This document shows, in pieces, positions 16,215-25,666 of a DNA stretch of 64,000 bases. Both the position numbers and the translations under genes were made by a program. Source of the DNA: Streptomyces caelestis. Lineage in GTDB: Bacteria > Actinomycetota > Actinomycetes > Streptomycetales > Streptomycetaceae. The first letter of the stretch is position 1. Each line of letters opens with the position of its first letter. The stretch spans positions 1,178,001 to 1,242,000 of the forward strand of contig NZ_JACHNE010000001.1 of NCBI RefSeq assembly GCF_014205255.1, given 5' to 3'. Under the pieces are notes generated by a model that saw only the letters and a list, made by a program, of their open reading frames with translations, made no database searches and was not told the DNA's origin.

Positions 16215-18011
16215 ATGCACATTCAAGACCTTCCCTACCCCGACCCGGGCGTGCCGGATACGCGTTCGGGTCCCCGATTCCTGTGGTGGCTCTTCCGCAA
16301 TCAGCTGGGCGGGCAGCTCAAGTCGCTGGCCTGGGGGCTGCTGCACTTCGCCTCCGTCGCCGCGCTGCCGTTCTGCGTCGGTGTCGCCGTACAGGCCGTC
16401 GTCGACCGCTCCGGAGGGCAACTCGCCCTGGCGGGTGGCCTGCTGGCGCTGGCCTGCGTCGGCAACGCGGTCGGCGGCACCTTCCTGCACCGCACCGCCA
16501 TCACCAACTGGATCACGGCGGCCGCCCGCGTCCAGCAGCTGCTCGCCCGCAAGGCCGCCCAGTTGGGCTCGGCGCTGACCCGGCGCGTCGCGGCCGGTGA
16601 GGTCGTGGCGGTGTCCACGGGTGACGTGGAGAAGATCGGCTGGTTCGTGGAGGCCTGGTCGCGGTTCACCGCGGCTCTGGTCACCATCGTGCTGGTCTGT
16701 GCCGCTCTGCTCGTCTACCAGCCCGCGCTCGGTGTCGTCGTCGCCGTGGGTCTGCCCGTGATGGCGCTCGCCGTGCTGCCCCTGCTGCCCCGCGCCACCC
16801 GGCGGGCCGACGTACAGCGCGAGAAGGCCGGCCGCGCCACCGAACTCGCCTCGGACACCGTCGCCGGTCTGCGCGTACTGCGCGGCATCGGCGGTGAGGA
16901 ACTCTTCCTCGACCGCTACCGCCGCGCCTCCCAGGAGGTCCGGCACGCGGCGGTGCGCAGCGCCCGGATGTGGTCCCTGATCTCCGCGATCCAGGCCCTG
17001 CTGCCGGGACTGCTGCTCATCGCCGTGGTCTGGTACGGCGTGCACCTGGCGCGCCAGGGCCGGATCAGCGTCGGCGAACTGGTCACCGTCTACAGCTCGG
17101 TGATGGTCCTCACCTATCCGCTGCGGCACTTCGAGGAGATCGCCATGGCGTACTCCTTCTCCCGGCCGTCCGCCAAACGGGCCGCGGGCGTGCTGGCGCT
17201 GGAGCGGGCCACGGACACCGCCGGGTCGCGCGGGGCCGACCTCCCCTCCGGGGACCTGTACGACCCGGACACCGGGCTGCTCGCGAACGCCGGCCTGTTC
17301 ACCGCCGTGGTGTGCGGCGACCCGGACGCGGCGGGCCGGCTGGCGGAACGGCTGGGCGGACACCCGCCGCAGGAGGGCACCTCGGTGCTGCTGGGCGGCG
17401 TGCCGCTCGACGAACTCCCGCTGGACTGCGCCCGTACGGCCGTCCTCGTCCAGGACAAGGACCCGGTGCTGCTGTCCGGCTCGCTGCGCGAACTGCTCGA
17501 CGTACCCGCGTCGGGCGCGGTCGCACCGCGGGCGGCGCTGGCCGCCGCGCAGTGCGACGACGTGCTGGCGGCGCTGGTGCAGGGCTCGGTGGACGCCGCC
17601 GACCCCATGGACGCCTGGATCACCGAACGGGGCCGGTCCCTGTCCGGCGGCCAGCGCCAGCGGCTCGCGCTCGCCCGGTCGCTGATCACGGACCCGGAGG
17701 TGCTCGTCCTGGACGAGCCGACCTCGGCCGTCGACTCGCACACCGAGGCGCGGATCGCGCAGGGCGTGCGGGAGCTGCGCGCGGGGCGCACGACCGTGGT
17801 GTTCACCTCCTCGCCGCTGCTGCTGGACCGCGCCGACCGGGTCGTGTTCCTGCACGAGGGCGAGGTCGCGGCGACCGGCACCCACCGCGAACTGGTGCAC
17901 ACCGACCTCCGCTACCGGGCGGTCGTCACGCGCGAGACGGAAGACGAGGCCGCACTGAACGGCGCGGTCGTCCTGACGGACGCACTGGAAGAGATCGAGG
18001 AGAAGGCATGA
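16215..18011 (+). CDS. ABC exporter half-transporter A with degenerate Walker A and H-loop
   Basis: 598 residues from ATG 16215. The N-terminal six-helix exporter domain (about 30-310) is followed by an ATPase domain. Where a Walker A motif should be, near residue 365, the sequence reads AVVCGDPDAAGRLAERLGG, lacking the GKS/T. The signature SLSGGQRQRLALARSL (about 475) and Walker B EVLVLDEPTSAVDS are intact. The H-loop histidine is replaced (TVVFTSSPLLLD). Such a subunit cannot bind ATP normally at its own P-loop but supplies a good signature to its partner. It overlaps the next gene by 4 bp (ATGA), so the two surely form a heterodimer. The substrate is unknown. Confidence 0.9.
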   Translation: MHIQDLPYPDPGVPDTRSGPRFLWWLFRNQLGGQLKSLAWGLLHFASVAALPFCVGVAVQAVVDRSGGQLALAGGLLALACVGNAVGGTFLHRTAITNWITAAARVQQLLARKAAQLGSALTRRVAAGEVVAVSTGDVEKIGWFVEAWSRFTAALVTIVLVCAALLVYQPALGVVVAVGLPVMALAVLPLLPRATRRADVQREKAGRATELASDTVAGLRVLRGIGGEELFLDRYRRASQEVRHAAVRSARMWSLISAIQALLPGLLLIAVVWYGVHLARQGRISVGELVTVYSSVMVLTYPLRHFEEIAMAYSFSRPSAKRAAGVLALERATDTAGSRGADLPSGDLYDPDTGLLANAGLFTAVVCGDPDAAGRLAERLGGHPPQEGTSVLLGGVPLDELPLDCARTAVLVQDKDPVLLSGSLRELLDVPASGAVAPRAALAAAQCDDVLAALVQGSVDAADPMDAWITERGRSLSGGQRQRLALARSLITDPEVLVLDEPTSAVDSHTEARIAQGVRELRAGRTTVVFTSSPLLLDRADRVVFLHEGEVAATGTHRELVHTDLRYRAVVTRETEDEAALNGAVVLTDALEEIEEKA

Positions 18012-19789
18012 TCGGCGTGGCGCCACCGGCGTACGACCCGGCGGCCCCGACGACGGCGAACACCCTGCCGGTCGGTGCCCCCGCGACCGTCCGCGCCTAT
18101 GTGGCCGAACTACTGCGCCGGCACCGCCGGGCGTTCCTGCTGCTCGTCGCCGTCAACACGGTCGCCGTCGTCGCCTCGATGGCCGGTCCGTGGCTGCTGG
18201 GCGGAGTCGTGGAGCGGGTGTCCGACGGGGCTCGGGACCTGCGGCTGGAGCTCACGGCGGGGCTGTTCGTGACGGCACTGGTCGTCCAGGCCTTGTTCGT
18301 CCGCCAGGTGCGGCTGCGTGGCGCGATGCTCGGCGAGCGGATGCTGGCCGACCTGCGCGAGGACTTCCTCGTACGGTCGGTCGGGCTGCCGCCCGGCGTG
18401 CTGGAGCGGGCCGGGACCGGCGATCTGCTGTCGCGGATCACCACGGACATCGACCGGCTGGCCAACGCCATGCGCGAGGCCGTGCCGCAGCTGTCGATCG
18501 GCGTGGTGTGGGTGGTGCTGCTGATGGGCGGGCTGGTCGTCACGGCGCCGCCGCTGGCGCTCGCCGTGCTGCTCGCCCTGCCGCTGCTGATCGTCGGCTG
18601 CCGCTGGTACTTCCGGCGGGCACCGGCCGCCTACCGTTCGGAGGCCGCCGGGTACGCCGCCGTGGCCGCCGCGCTCGCCGAGACCGTGGACGCCGGGCGC
18701 ACTGTCGAGGCGCACCGCCTCGGCGACCGGCGCGTCACGCTGTCGGAGCGCCGGATCCGGGAGTGGACGGCCTGGGAGCGCTACACGTTGTGGCTGCGGT
18801 CGGTGCTCTTCCCGGTCGTCAACGTCACCCACGTGACCGTGCTCGCCTCGGTCCTGCTGGTCGGCGGCGTGTTCGCCCTGCGCGGCTGGATCGACGTCGG
18901 CCAGCTCACGACGGGCGCGCTGATCGCCCAGATGCTCGTCGACCCGGTGGGGATGATCCTTCGCTGGTACGACGAGCTCCAGGTGGCCCAGGTGTCGCTG
19001 GCCCGGCTCGTCGGGGTCCGGGACATCGAGCCGGACGCCGGCGACCCCTCCGTGCTTCCCGACGGACGCCATGTGCACGCCGACCGGGTGCACTTCGGCT
19101 ACGTGGAGGGCGTGGACGTCCTGCGCAAGGTGTCCCTGGAGGTCTCCCCCGGCACCCGGCTGGCCCTGGTCGGCCCCTCGGGTGCGGGCAAGTCGACGCT
19201 GGGCCGGCTGCTCGCCGGGATCTACGCGCCCCGGGACGGCCGGATCACCCTGGGCAGCGCCGAGCTGTCCCGGATGCCGGCGGAACGCGTCCGCGCCCAC
19301 GTCGCCCTCGTCAACCAGGAGCACCACGTCTTCGTGGGCTCCCTGCGCGACAACCTCCGGCTCGCCCGGACCGGCGCCGGTGACGCCGAGCTGTGGGCGG
19401 CGCTGGGCGCGGTCGACGCGGACGGCTGGGCCCGGGCGCTCGACGACGGCCTGGACACCGAGGTCGGCTCGGGCGGTCTGACGCTCACCCCGGCCCAGGC
19501 CCAGCAGATCGCCCTGGCGCGCCTGGTGCTGGCGGACCCGCACACCCTGGTCCTGGACGAGGCGACGTCCCTGCTCGACCCGCGCGCCGCCCGCCACCTG
19601 GAACGATCCCTGGCCAAGGTCCTCGACGGCCGCACCGTCGTCGCCATCGCCCACCGCCTCCACACGGCCCACGACGCGGACGTCATCGCCGTCGTCGAGA
19701 ACGGCCGCATCAGCGAACTGGGCAGCCATGAGGAACTGGTGGCGGCGGACGGGGCGTATGCGGCGTTGTGGAGGTCGTGGCACGGGTGA
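18008..19789 (+). CDS. ABC exporter half-transporter B with degenerate signature motif
   Basis: 593 residues from ATG 18008. The exporter membrane domain (about 35-320) is followed by an ATPase with canonical Walker A ALVGPSGAGKSTLGRLL, Walker B HTLVLDEATSLLD and H-loop IAHRLH. The ABC signature is changed from LSGGQ to LTPAQ (GLTLTPAQAQQIALARL). With the partner encoded just upstream, this gives one fully canonical ATP site (its P-loop plus the partner's LSGGQ) and one site degenerate on both faces. Drug, lipid or peptide export is possible. A strong hairpin terminator follows immediately. Confidence 0.9.
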   Translation: MIGVAPPAYDPAAPTTANTLPVGAPATVRAYVAELLRRHRRAFLLLVAVNTVAVVASMAGPWLLGGVVERVSDGARDLRLELTAGLFVTALVVQALFVRQVRLRGAMLGERMLADLREDFLVRSVGLPPGVLERAGTGDLLSRITTDIDRLANAMREAVPQLSIGVVWVVLLMGGLVVTAPPLALAVLLALPLLIVGCRWYFRRAPAAYRSEAAGYAAVAAALAETVDAGRTVEAHRLGDRRVTLSERRIREWTAWERYTLWLRSVLFPVVNVTHVTVLASVLLVGGVFALRGWIDVGQLTTGALIAQMLVDPVGMILRWYDELQVAQVSLARLVGVRDIEPDAGDPSVLPDGRHVHADRVHFGYVEGVDVLRKVSLEVSPGTRLALVGPSGAGKSTLGRLLAGIYAPRDGRITLGSAELSRMPAERVRAHVALVNQEHHVFVGSLRDNLRLARTGAGDAELWAALGAVDADGWARALDDGLDTEVGSGGLTLTPAQAQQIALARLVLADPHTLVLDEATSLLDPRAARHLERSLAKVLDGRTVVAIAHRLHTAHDADVIAVVENGRISELGSHEELVAADGAYAALWRSWHG

Positions 19790-19790
19790 C

Positions 19791-19820
19791 AAGCGGGGCC
19801 GGACCGGCCCGGCCCCGCTT
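19791..19820 (+). terminator. Hairpin terminator of the heterodimeric exporter operon
   Basis: A perfect 12-bp stem, AAGCGGGGCCGG at 19791-19802 and CCGGCCCCGCTT at 19809-19820, with a 6-nt loop. It starts one base after the exporter stop codon. Confidence 0.8.
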
Positions 19821-20047
19821 CGTCCGGCCCCGGTCGGCCCCGCCTCCCGGTCGGTAGCCGCCGTAGGCGTTCCGTGGCGTTGCGCGGTCCCGAAGCGGGG
19901 TGGAAGGCTGGAGTCAGGCACCGGCTCGGGGGATCGCCCGGGAACCGCGGCAGCGGTCCGGCGGCGGGCGGCGTCAGTGCTCCGTGTGGCGGCGGCCCGG
20001 CGCGGGCCCCGGTGTGAACGGGCCCGCCCCACCCCCTGGAGGTACCC

Positions 20048-20518
20048 GTGAAGAGCTCCGACGGCTGGGGAGACGACGTCTACCAGCCGGAACCATCCGA
20101 GCAGAGAGAGGACACGGGGCTGCTCGACGCCGAGGACACTCTGGAGTACGACGGCGTCGACGATCCCCTCGACCGCGGCTGGTCCCCTCCCGAGCGGCCC
20201 TGGGCCGTGGAGCACACCGGCGTCACGGCGGCGGAGCGGCTGCGGGGCGAGACGCTGGACCAGCGGCTCGCCGAGGAGCTGCCGGAGCCCGTCGCCCCGG
20301 ACGGTGACGGTCTCGGGGACTGCCAGGGCACCGACGGGGAACTCCTGGACAACGAGGTCGGCGCCGCCCGCTCCGGCCGGCTCGTGGCCCCCGACGAGGG
20401 CGCGCACGAGGACGAGGAGAGCGCGCTGGTCGCCATGGACGTGGGCATCGACGGTGCGGCGGCGTCGGCCGAGGAGGCAGCCGTGCACATCGTCGACGAG
20501 GACGTCCTGCCCGGCTGA
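20048..20518 (+). CDS. DUF5709 family protein
   Basis: 156 residues from GTG 20048, with GGAGG at 20038-20042. Very acidic and without membrane segments. [22 protein letters not shown] and the region [21 protein letters not shown] match the DUF5709 domain of actinobacteria, which is of unknown function. A C-terminal stretch rich in Glu and Asp follows. The L31 gene begins 35 bp downstream on the same strand, so the two may be co-transcribed. Confidence 0.8.
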   Translation: MKSSDGWGDDVYQPEPSEQREDTGLLDAEDTLEYDGVDDPLDRGWSPPERPWAVEHTGVTAAERLRGETLDQRLAEELPEPVAPDGDGLGDCQGTDGELLDNEVGAARSGRLVAPDEGAHEDEESALVAMDVGIDGAAASAEEAAVHIVDEDVLPG

Positions 20519-20553
20519 TCGCGGAACCGACCCGAGCGGCACGAGGAGCATCC

Positions 20554-20799
20554 ATGCAGCAGGAGAAGCACCCCGGCTACCGTCCCGTCGTCTTCCGCGA
20601 CCGGGCCGCCGGTTACGCGTTCCTGACCCGGTCCACCGCGACCAGCGACCAGACCATCGAGTGGGACGACGGCGAGACCTACCCGGTCGTGGACGTGGAG
20701 ATCTCCTCGGAGAGCCACCCCTTCTACACGGGCAAGGCCCGCACGGTGGACTCGGAGGGCCGGGTCGCCGCGTTCGAGCGCCGGTACGGCGGCCGCTGA
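20554..20799 (+). CDS. rpmE2: 50S ribosomal protein L31 type B (zinc-free form)
   Basis: 81 residues: [11 protein letters not shown], followed by [19 protein letters not shown]. It lacks the CxxC zinc ligands of the type A protein and has the longer middle loop of type B. In Streptomyces this form replaces zinc-bound L31 when zinc is scarce, usually under Zur control. A GAGGAG ribosome site precedes ATG 20554. I do not see an obvious Zur palindrome in the 35 bp upstream, so any control element would have to lie before the DUF5709 gene. Confidence 0.93.
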   Translation: MQQEKHPGYRPVVFRDRAAGYAFLTRSTATSDQTIEWDDGETYPVVDVEISSESHPFYTGKARTVDSEGRVAAFERRYGGR

Positions 20800-20826
20800 G
20801 CCCTGTCCTCCGGCTCGGCCGGCGAT

Positions 20827-21621
20827 TCAGATGACGTTGAGCGCGGCCGCGCAGCCCACCCCGCCGAGCAGCATGAACACCGGCATCAGCACCTTGAGCT
20901 CGACCCAGCTGCCCGCCCGGAACCGCATGAACTTCGGCGGACCGACCGGGTACCAGCGCTTGCGTCCTACGGGGATGGGCCACAGGACCGGGCAGCCGGA
21001 GACGGTCAGCGCGTCCCCGATGTCGTGCACGATCGCGCCGAGCACGACCGGCAGCCCCAGCCACAGGTACTCCTGGCCCGGCGCCGTGAACAACCAGTCC
21101 GCGCCGTTGCCGGGCTTGTCCAGGACGCCCGCGAGGATCCAGGCGCTGGCCGCGGCCAGCAGCCACACCAGCACTTCGCTGCTGGAGCCGCGCGTCGCCC
21201 GCCACAGCAGGCCCTCGATGGCCAGGACCATGTGCACGAAGAGGATCGCCAGCACTCCCCAGCGGTCACTGGTGATCGCCACGACCGAGGTTCCCGCACC
21301 GATCATGACCGCCCACAGCCAGGTGTGCGTGAGCGTCCGGTGCCCGCCGGAGCGACGCGGGTCGCCCTGCTTCTTGGTGGCCTTGTAGACGGCGTACGAC
21401 AGCTTGTCGACGATCTCGCACAGCCAGCGCGACACCGGTCCGAAGGACCGGGAGATGGTGGCCGCCTTGTGGTCGAGGTCCGGGGCGAGCGCGGCACCGG
21501 CGCAGACCAGGGCACCGACGAGGAGGACCGGCCAGGGCATCGGGTGCCCGGCCGCCGCGGCCGCCGCACCGGCGCCGAGCCAGGCGGCGGCGCCCGACAG
21601 TGAGTGTGCTGGTCCCATCAT
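20827..21621 (-). CDS. Membrane-bound metal-dependent hydrolase, YdjM/DUF457-like
   Basis: 264 residues from ATG 21621, with an alternative ATG at 21639. MMGPAHSLSGAAAW at the start, APDLDHKAATISRSFGP near residue 45 and GGHRTLTHTWLW near residue 85 give the His/Asp metal motifs of YdjM (LexA-regulated inner-membrane hydrolase) proteins. About five hydrophobic segments follow, with a second metal-type motif LGAIVHDIGDALTVSGCP. The biochemical role of the family is not established. It is divergent from the helicase gene. Confidence 0.8.
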   Translation of the reverse strand: MMGPAHSLSGAAAWLGAGAAAAAAGHPMPWPVLLVGALVCAGAALAPDLDHKAATISRSFGPVSRWLCEIVDKLSYAVYKATKKQGDPRRSGGHRTLTHTWLWAVMIGAGTSVVAITSDRWGVLAILFVHMVLAIEGLLWRATRGSSSEVLVWLLAAASAWILAGVLDKPGNGADWLFTAPGQEYLWLGLPVVLGAIVHDIGDALTVSGCPVLWPIPVGRKRWYPVGPPKFMRFRAGSWVELKVLMPVFMLLGGVGCAAALNVI

Positions 21622-21757
21622 CGGCGTTGCCCGCCCCATTCCTCGTGTACCGCTGTCCAGTTGACCGGCGCCCTGAGATCCCGTCGGCGACACAGCGTAG
21701 CGTTCGCGATCTTCGTGCCCGCAGCCGATTCCCGCATCGGGCAGGAGGCCAGGCAAG

Positions 21758-24280
21758 ATGGGGGGCGTGACCCTCATCGATCAGCTGCCGCCGACCGCCG
21801 ACCCCGACGCCCTGTACGAAGCCTTCGAGTCGTGGGCCGGTGAGCGGGGTCTCACGCTCTATCCCCACCAGGAGGAGGCGCTGATCGAGGTGGTCTCCGG
21901 CGCGAACGTGATCGTGTCGACGCCCACCGGGTCCGGCAAGAGCATGATCGCGGCGGGCGCGCACTTCGCCGCCCTGGCTCGCGACGAGGTCACCTTCTAC
22001 ACCGCCCCCATCAAGGCGCTGGTGTCGGAGAAGTTCTTCGAACTGTGCAAGATCTTCGGCACGGAGAACGTCGGCATGCTGACCGGCGACGCGTCCGTCA
22101 ACTCCGACGCCCCCGTGATCTGCTGCACCGCCGAGGTGCTCGCGTCGATCGCGCTGCGCGACGGCAAGCAGGCGGACGTCGGCCAGGTCGTGATGGACGA
22201 GTTCCACTTCTACGCGGAGGGCGACCGCGGCTGGGCCTGGCAGATCCCGATCCTGGAGCTGCCGCAGGCGCAGTTCGTGCTGATGTCGGCGACGCTGGGC
22301 GACGTCTCCTTCTTCGAGAAGGACCTCACCCGCCGCACCGGCCGCCCGACGGCGGTGGTCCGCTCGGCGACCCGTCCGGTGCCCCTGTCGTACGAGTACC
22401 GCTACACCCCGCTCACGGAGACGCTCACCGACCTGCTGGCAGCCCGGCAGGCACCCGTCTACATCGTGCACTTCACGCAGGCGCAGGCCGTGGAGCGGGC
22501 GCAGGCGCTGATGAGCATCAACATGTGCTCGCGCGAGGAGAAGGAGCAGATCGCCGACCTGATCGGCAACTTCCGCTTCACCACCAAGTTCGGCCGCAAC
22601 CTCTCCCGTTACGTCCGGCACGGCATCGGCGTCCATCACGCCGGCATGCTGCCCAAGTACCGCCGCCTGGTGGAGAAGCTCGCTCAGGCCGGCCTGCTGA
22701 AGGTCATCTGCGGCACGGACACCCTCGGCGTGGGCGTCAACGTCCCCATCCGCACGGTGCTGTTCACGGCCCTCACCAAGTACGACGGCACGCGCGTCCG
22801 CACGCTGCGCGCCCGGGAGTTCCACCAGATCGCGGGGCGTGCCGGGCGGGCCGGTTACGACACGGAGGGCTTCGTCGTCGCGCAGGCGCCCGAGCACGTC
22901 GTCGAGAACGAGAAGGCCCTCGCCAAGGCGGGCGACGATCCGAAGAAGCGCCGCAAGGTCGTCCGCAAGAAGGCCCCGGAGGGCTTCGTCGCGTGGTCGG
23001 AGCAGACCTTCGAGAAGCTCATCACGTCCGAACCGGAGCCGCTGACCTCCCGGTTCCGGGTGACGCACACGATGCTGCTGTCGGTGATCGCCCGCCCCGG
23101 CAACGCCTTCGAGGCGATGCGCCACCTGCTGGAGGACAACCACGAGCCGCGCAAGCAGCAGTTGCGGCACATCCGCCGGGCCATCGCGATCTACCGCTCG
23201 CTGCTGGACGGCGGCATCGTCGAGAAGCTCGACGAGCCGGACGCGAGCGGCCGCGGCGTCCGCCTCACCGTCGACCTCCAGCAGGACTTCGCGCTCAACC
23301 AGCCGCTGTCCACGTTCGCGCTGGCCGCGTTCGAGCTGCTGGACCCCGAATCGCCGTCGTACGCGCTCGACATGGTGTCCGTGGTCGAGTCCACCCTGGA
23401 CGACCCGCGGCAGATCCTCGCCGCTCAGCAGAACAAGGCGCGCGGCGAGGCCGTGGCCGCGATGAAGGCGGACGGCGTCGAGTACGAGGAGCGCATGGAG
23501 CGTCTCCAGGACATCACGTACCCGAAGCCGCTGGAGGAACTGCTCTTCCACGCGTACGACACGTACCGCAAGAGCCACCCCTGGGTCGGCGACCATCCGC
23601 TGTCGCCGAAGTCGGTCATCCGTGACATGTACGAACGGGCGCTGACTTTCACGGAGTTGGTGTCCCACTACGAGCTGGCGCGCACCGAGGGCATCGTGCT
23701 GCGCTACCTCGCCAGCGCCTACAAGGCCCTCGACCACACCGTCCCGGACGACCTCAAGTCCGAGGACCTCCAGGACCTGATCGAGTGGCTGGGCGAGATG
23801 GTGCGCCAGGTCGACTCCAGCCTGCTGGACGAGTGGGAGCAGCTTGCCAACCCGGAGGAGATGACCGCCGAGGAGGCCCAGGAGAAGGCCGACGAGGTCA
23901 AGCCGGTCACAGCCAACGCGCGTGCCTTCCGCGTCCTGGTCCGCAACGCCATGTTCCGCCGGGTCGAGCTGGCCGCCCTCGACCAGGTCGGGGAACTGGG
24001 CGAGATGGACGCGGAGTCCGGCTGGGACGCCGACGCCTGGGGCGAGGCGATGGACAAGTACTGGGAGGAGTACGACGACCTCGGCACCGGCCCCGACGCC
24101 CGCGGCCCGAAGCTGCTGCTCATCGAGGAGGAGCCGGAGAACGCCCTGTGGCGGGTCCGGCAGATCTTCCACGACCCGAACGGCGACCACGACTGGGGCA
24201 TCAGCGCGGAGGTCGACCTCACCGCCTCGGACGCGGAGGGCCGCGCGATCGTCCGCGTCACCGACGTCGGCCAGCTCTGA
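21758..24280 (+). CDS. DEAD/DEAH-box RNA/DNA helicase, Ski2-like, with DUF3516 C-terminal domain
   Basis: 840 residues. ATG 21758 is chosen because AGGAGG lies 9 nt upstream at 21743-21748; a GTG at 21767 is the alternative. Motif I STPTGSGKSM is near residue 60, motif II MDEFHFY near 148, motif III MSATLGD near 175, and the RecA2 motifs VHHAGMLPKYRRL, GTDTLGVGVN and HQIAGRAGRAG near 300-365. The last 400 residues match the DUF3516 domain fused to actinobacterial helicases. Related Ski2-like enzymes unwind RNA for turnover. A thioesterase gene follows 20 bp downstream and may be co-transcribed. Confidence 0.92.
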   Translation: MGGVTLIDQLPPTADPDALYEAFESWAGERGLTLYPHQEEALIEVVSGANVIVSTPTGSGKSMIAAGAHFAALARDEVTFYTAPIKALVSEKFFELCKIFGTENVGMLTGDASVNSDAPVICCTAEVLASIALRDGKQADVGQVVMDEFHFYAEGDRGWAWQIPILELPQAQFVLMSATLGDVSFFEKDLTRRTGRPTAVVRSATRPVPLSYEYRYTPLTETLTDLLAARQAPVYIVHFTQAQAVERAQALMSINMCSREEKEQIADLIGNFRFTTKFGRNLSRYVRHGIGVHHAGMLPKYRRLVEKLAQAGLLKVICGTDTLGVGVNVPIRTVLFTALTKYDGTRVRTLRAREFHQIAGRAGRAGYDTEGFVVAQAPEHVVENEKALAKAGDDPKKRRKVVRKKAPEGFVAWSEQTFEKLITSEPEPLTSRFRVTHTMLLSVIARPGNAFEAMRHLLEDNHEPRKQQLRHIRRAIAIYRSLLDGGIVEKLDEPDASGRGVRLTVDLQQDFALNQPLSTFALAAFELLDPESPSYALDMVSVVESTLDDPRQILAAQQNKARGEAVAAMKADGVEYEERMERLQDITYPKPLEELLFHAYDTYRKSHPWVGDHPLSPKSVIRDMYERALTFTELVSHYELARTEGIVLRYLASAYKALDHTVPDDLKSEDLQDLIEWLGEMVRQVDSSLLDEWEQLANPEEMTAEEAQEKADEVKPVTANARAFRVLVRNAMFRRVELAALDQVGELGEMDAESGWDADAWGEAMDKYWEEYDDLGTGPDARGPKLLLIEEEPENALWRVRQIFHDPNGDHDWGISAEVDLTASDAEGRAIVRVTDVGQL

Positions 24281-24299
24281 GCACAGGAGAAACGCACCG

Positions 24300-25172
24300 A
24301 TGACGACGAATCCGGCCGAGAGGCTCGTCGACCTGCTCGACCTGGAGCAGATCGAGGTCAACATCTTCCGTGGCCGCAGCCCGCAGGAGTCCCTCCAGCG
24401 GGTCTTCGGCGGGCAGGTGGCGGGCCAGGCCCTGGTCGCCGCCGGCCGCACCACGGACGGCGACCGTCCCGTGCACTCGCTGCACGCGTACTTCCTGCGC
24501 CCGGGCATCCCGGGAGTGCCGATCGTCTACCAGGTCGAGCGGGTGCGCGACGGGCGGTCGTTCACGACCCGCCGGGTCACGGCCGTGCAGCAGGGCCGTA
24601 CGATCTTCAATCTCACCGCCTCCTTCCACAAGCCGGAGGACGGCAGCTTCGAGCACCAGTTGCCGCCGGCCCGCAAGGTCCCGGACCCGGAGTCCCTGCC
24701 GACCGTCACGGACGAGATCCGGGAGCATCTGGGCGCGCTGCCCGAGCAACTGGAGCGGATGGCCCGCCGCCAGCCCTTCGACATCCGGTATGTGGACCGG
24801 CTGCGCTGGACCACGGAGGAGGTCGCGGACGCCGAGCCGCGCAGCGCCGTGTGGATGCGCGCGGTCGGGCCGCTCGGCGACGACCCGCTCGTACACACCT
24901 GCGCCCTCACCTACGCCAGCGACATGACCCTCCTGGACGCCGTCCGCATCCCGGTCGAGCCGCTGTGGGGCCCGCGGGGCTTCGACATGGCGTCACTGGA
25001 CCACGCCATGTGGTTCCACCGCCCGTTCCGGGCCGACGACTGGCTGCTGTACGACCAGGAGTCGCCGATCGCGGTCGGCGGCCGCGGTCTGGCCCGGGGC
25101 CGGATCTACGACCGTGAGGGCCGGCTGGTCGTGTCGGTCGTGCAGGAGGGGCTGTTCCGCAAGCTGGACTGA
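24300..25172 (+). CDS. tesB: Acyl-CoA thioesterase II
   Basis: 290 residues from ATG 24300 with AGGAGA upstream. A double hot-dog protein: FRGRSPQESLQRVFGGQVAG and VHSLHAYFLRPG in the first fold, DHAMWFHRPFRADDWLLYD with the catalytic Asp in the second, and GRGLARGRIYDREGRLV near the end. It hydrolyses medium to long acyl-CoA to the acid and CoA. Length and motifs are those of normal TesB. It lies 20 bp after the helicase gene. Confidence 0.95.
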   Translation: MTTNPAERLVDLLDLEQIEVNIFRGRSPQESLQRVFGGQVAGQALVAAGRTTDGDRPVHSLHAYFLRPGIPGVPIVYQVERVRDGRSFTTRRVTAVQQGRTIFNLTASFHKPEDGSFEHQLPPARKVPDPESLPTVTDEIREHLGALPEQLERMARRQPFDIRYVDRLRWTTEEVADAEPRSAVWMRAVGPLGDDPLVHTCALTYASDMTLLDAVRIPVEPLWGPRGFDMASLDHAMWFHRPFRADDWLLYDQESPIAVGGRGLARGRIYDREGRLVVSVVQEGLFRKLD

Positions 25173-25290
25173 CCTGGCCCTTCGCCGATCGATGCCCGCG
25201 CCTTTCGGGTCTCGATCGCGCCCGTGACCGGATCCGGCGACCATGGCAGGAGGAGGCACTGCCGGCGTCACACGCCCGCCGATCCGGGAG

Positions 25291-25666
25291 GTGGCCACGC
25301 TGCCCACCGTGCTCGCCGTCGTCCTCGCGGTCTGCGCGGCCCTCGGCAACGCCGTCGCGACGGCGTTGCAGCGCAAGGCGGCGCTCACCGTGCCGCGCTC
25401 CCAAGGGCTGAGGGCCGGGCTGATCGCCGACATGCGGCGCCGGCCCGTCTGGATCGCCGACATCCTCGCGGCGCCTGGCAGACGGCGGCGCCGATCTACC
25501 CGCCGCGTGGGGGCTGCGCGGACTGACCAAGGCCGCCGCGCTGGAACTCGCGCCCGACCGGGTCCGGGTCTGCTCCGTGCATCCTGGCGCGATCCGTCCA
25601 TCCTGGCGCGATCCGTACGGTGGCGCCCCCGCCGGCCCGGCGGCCGTCCTGGCTTCCGGCGACTGA
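25291..25666 (+). pseudogene. Chimeric gene remnant: 5' piece of a DMT-type membrane protein joined to a 3' piece of a short-chain dehydrogenase
   Basis: From about 25291 to 25470 one frame reads VLAVVLAVCAALGNAVATAL followed by QRKAALTVPRS and RRRPVWIAD, which looks like the first helix of an EamA/DMT-type transporter. At about 25475 the similarity stops. A second frame then reads AAWGLRGLTKAAALELAPDR followed by VRVCSVHPGAIRP, which is the C-terminal active-site side of a classical SDR, up to TGA 25664-25666. Neither part is complete. The region looks like a deletion that joined two unrelated genes. Confidence 0.6.
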
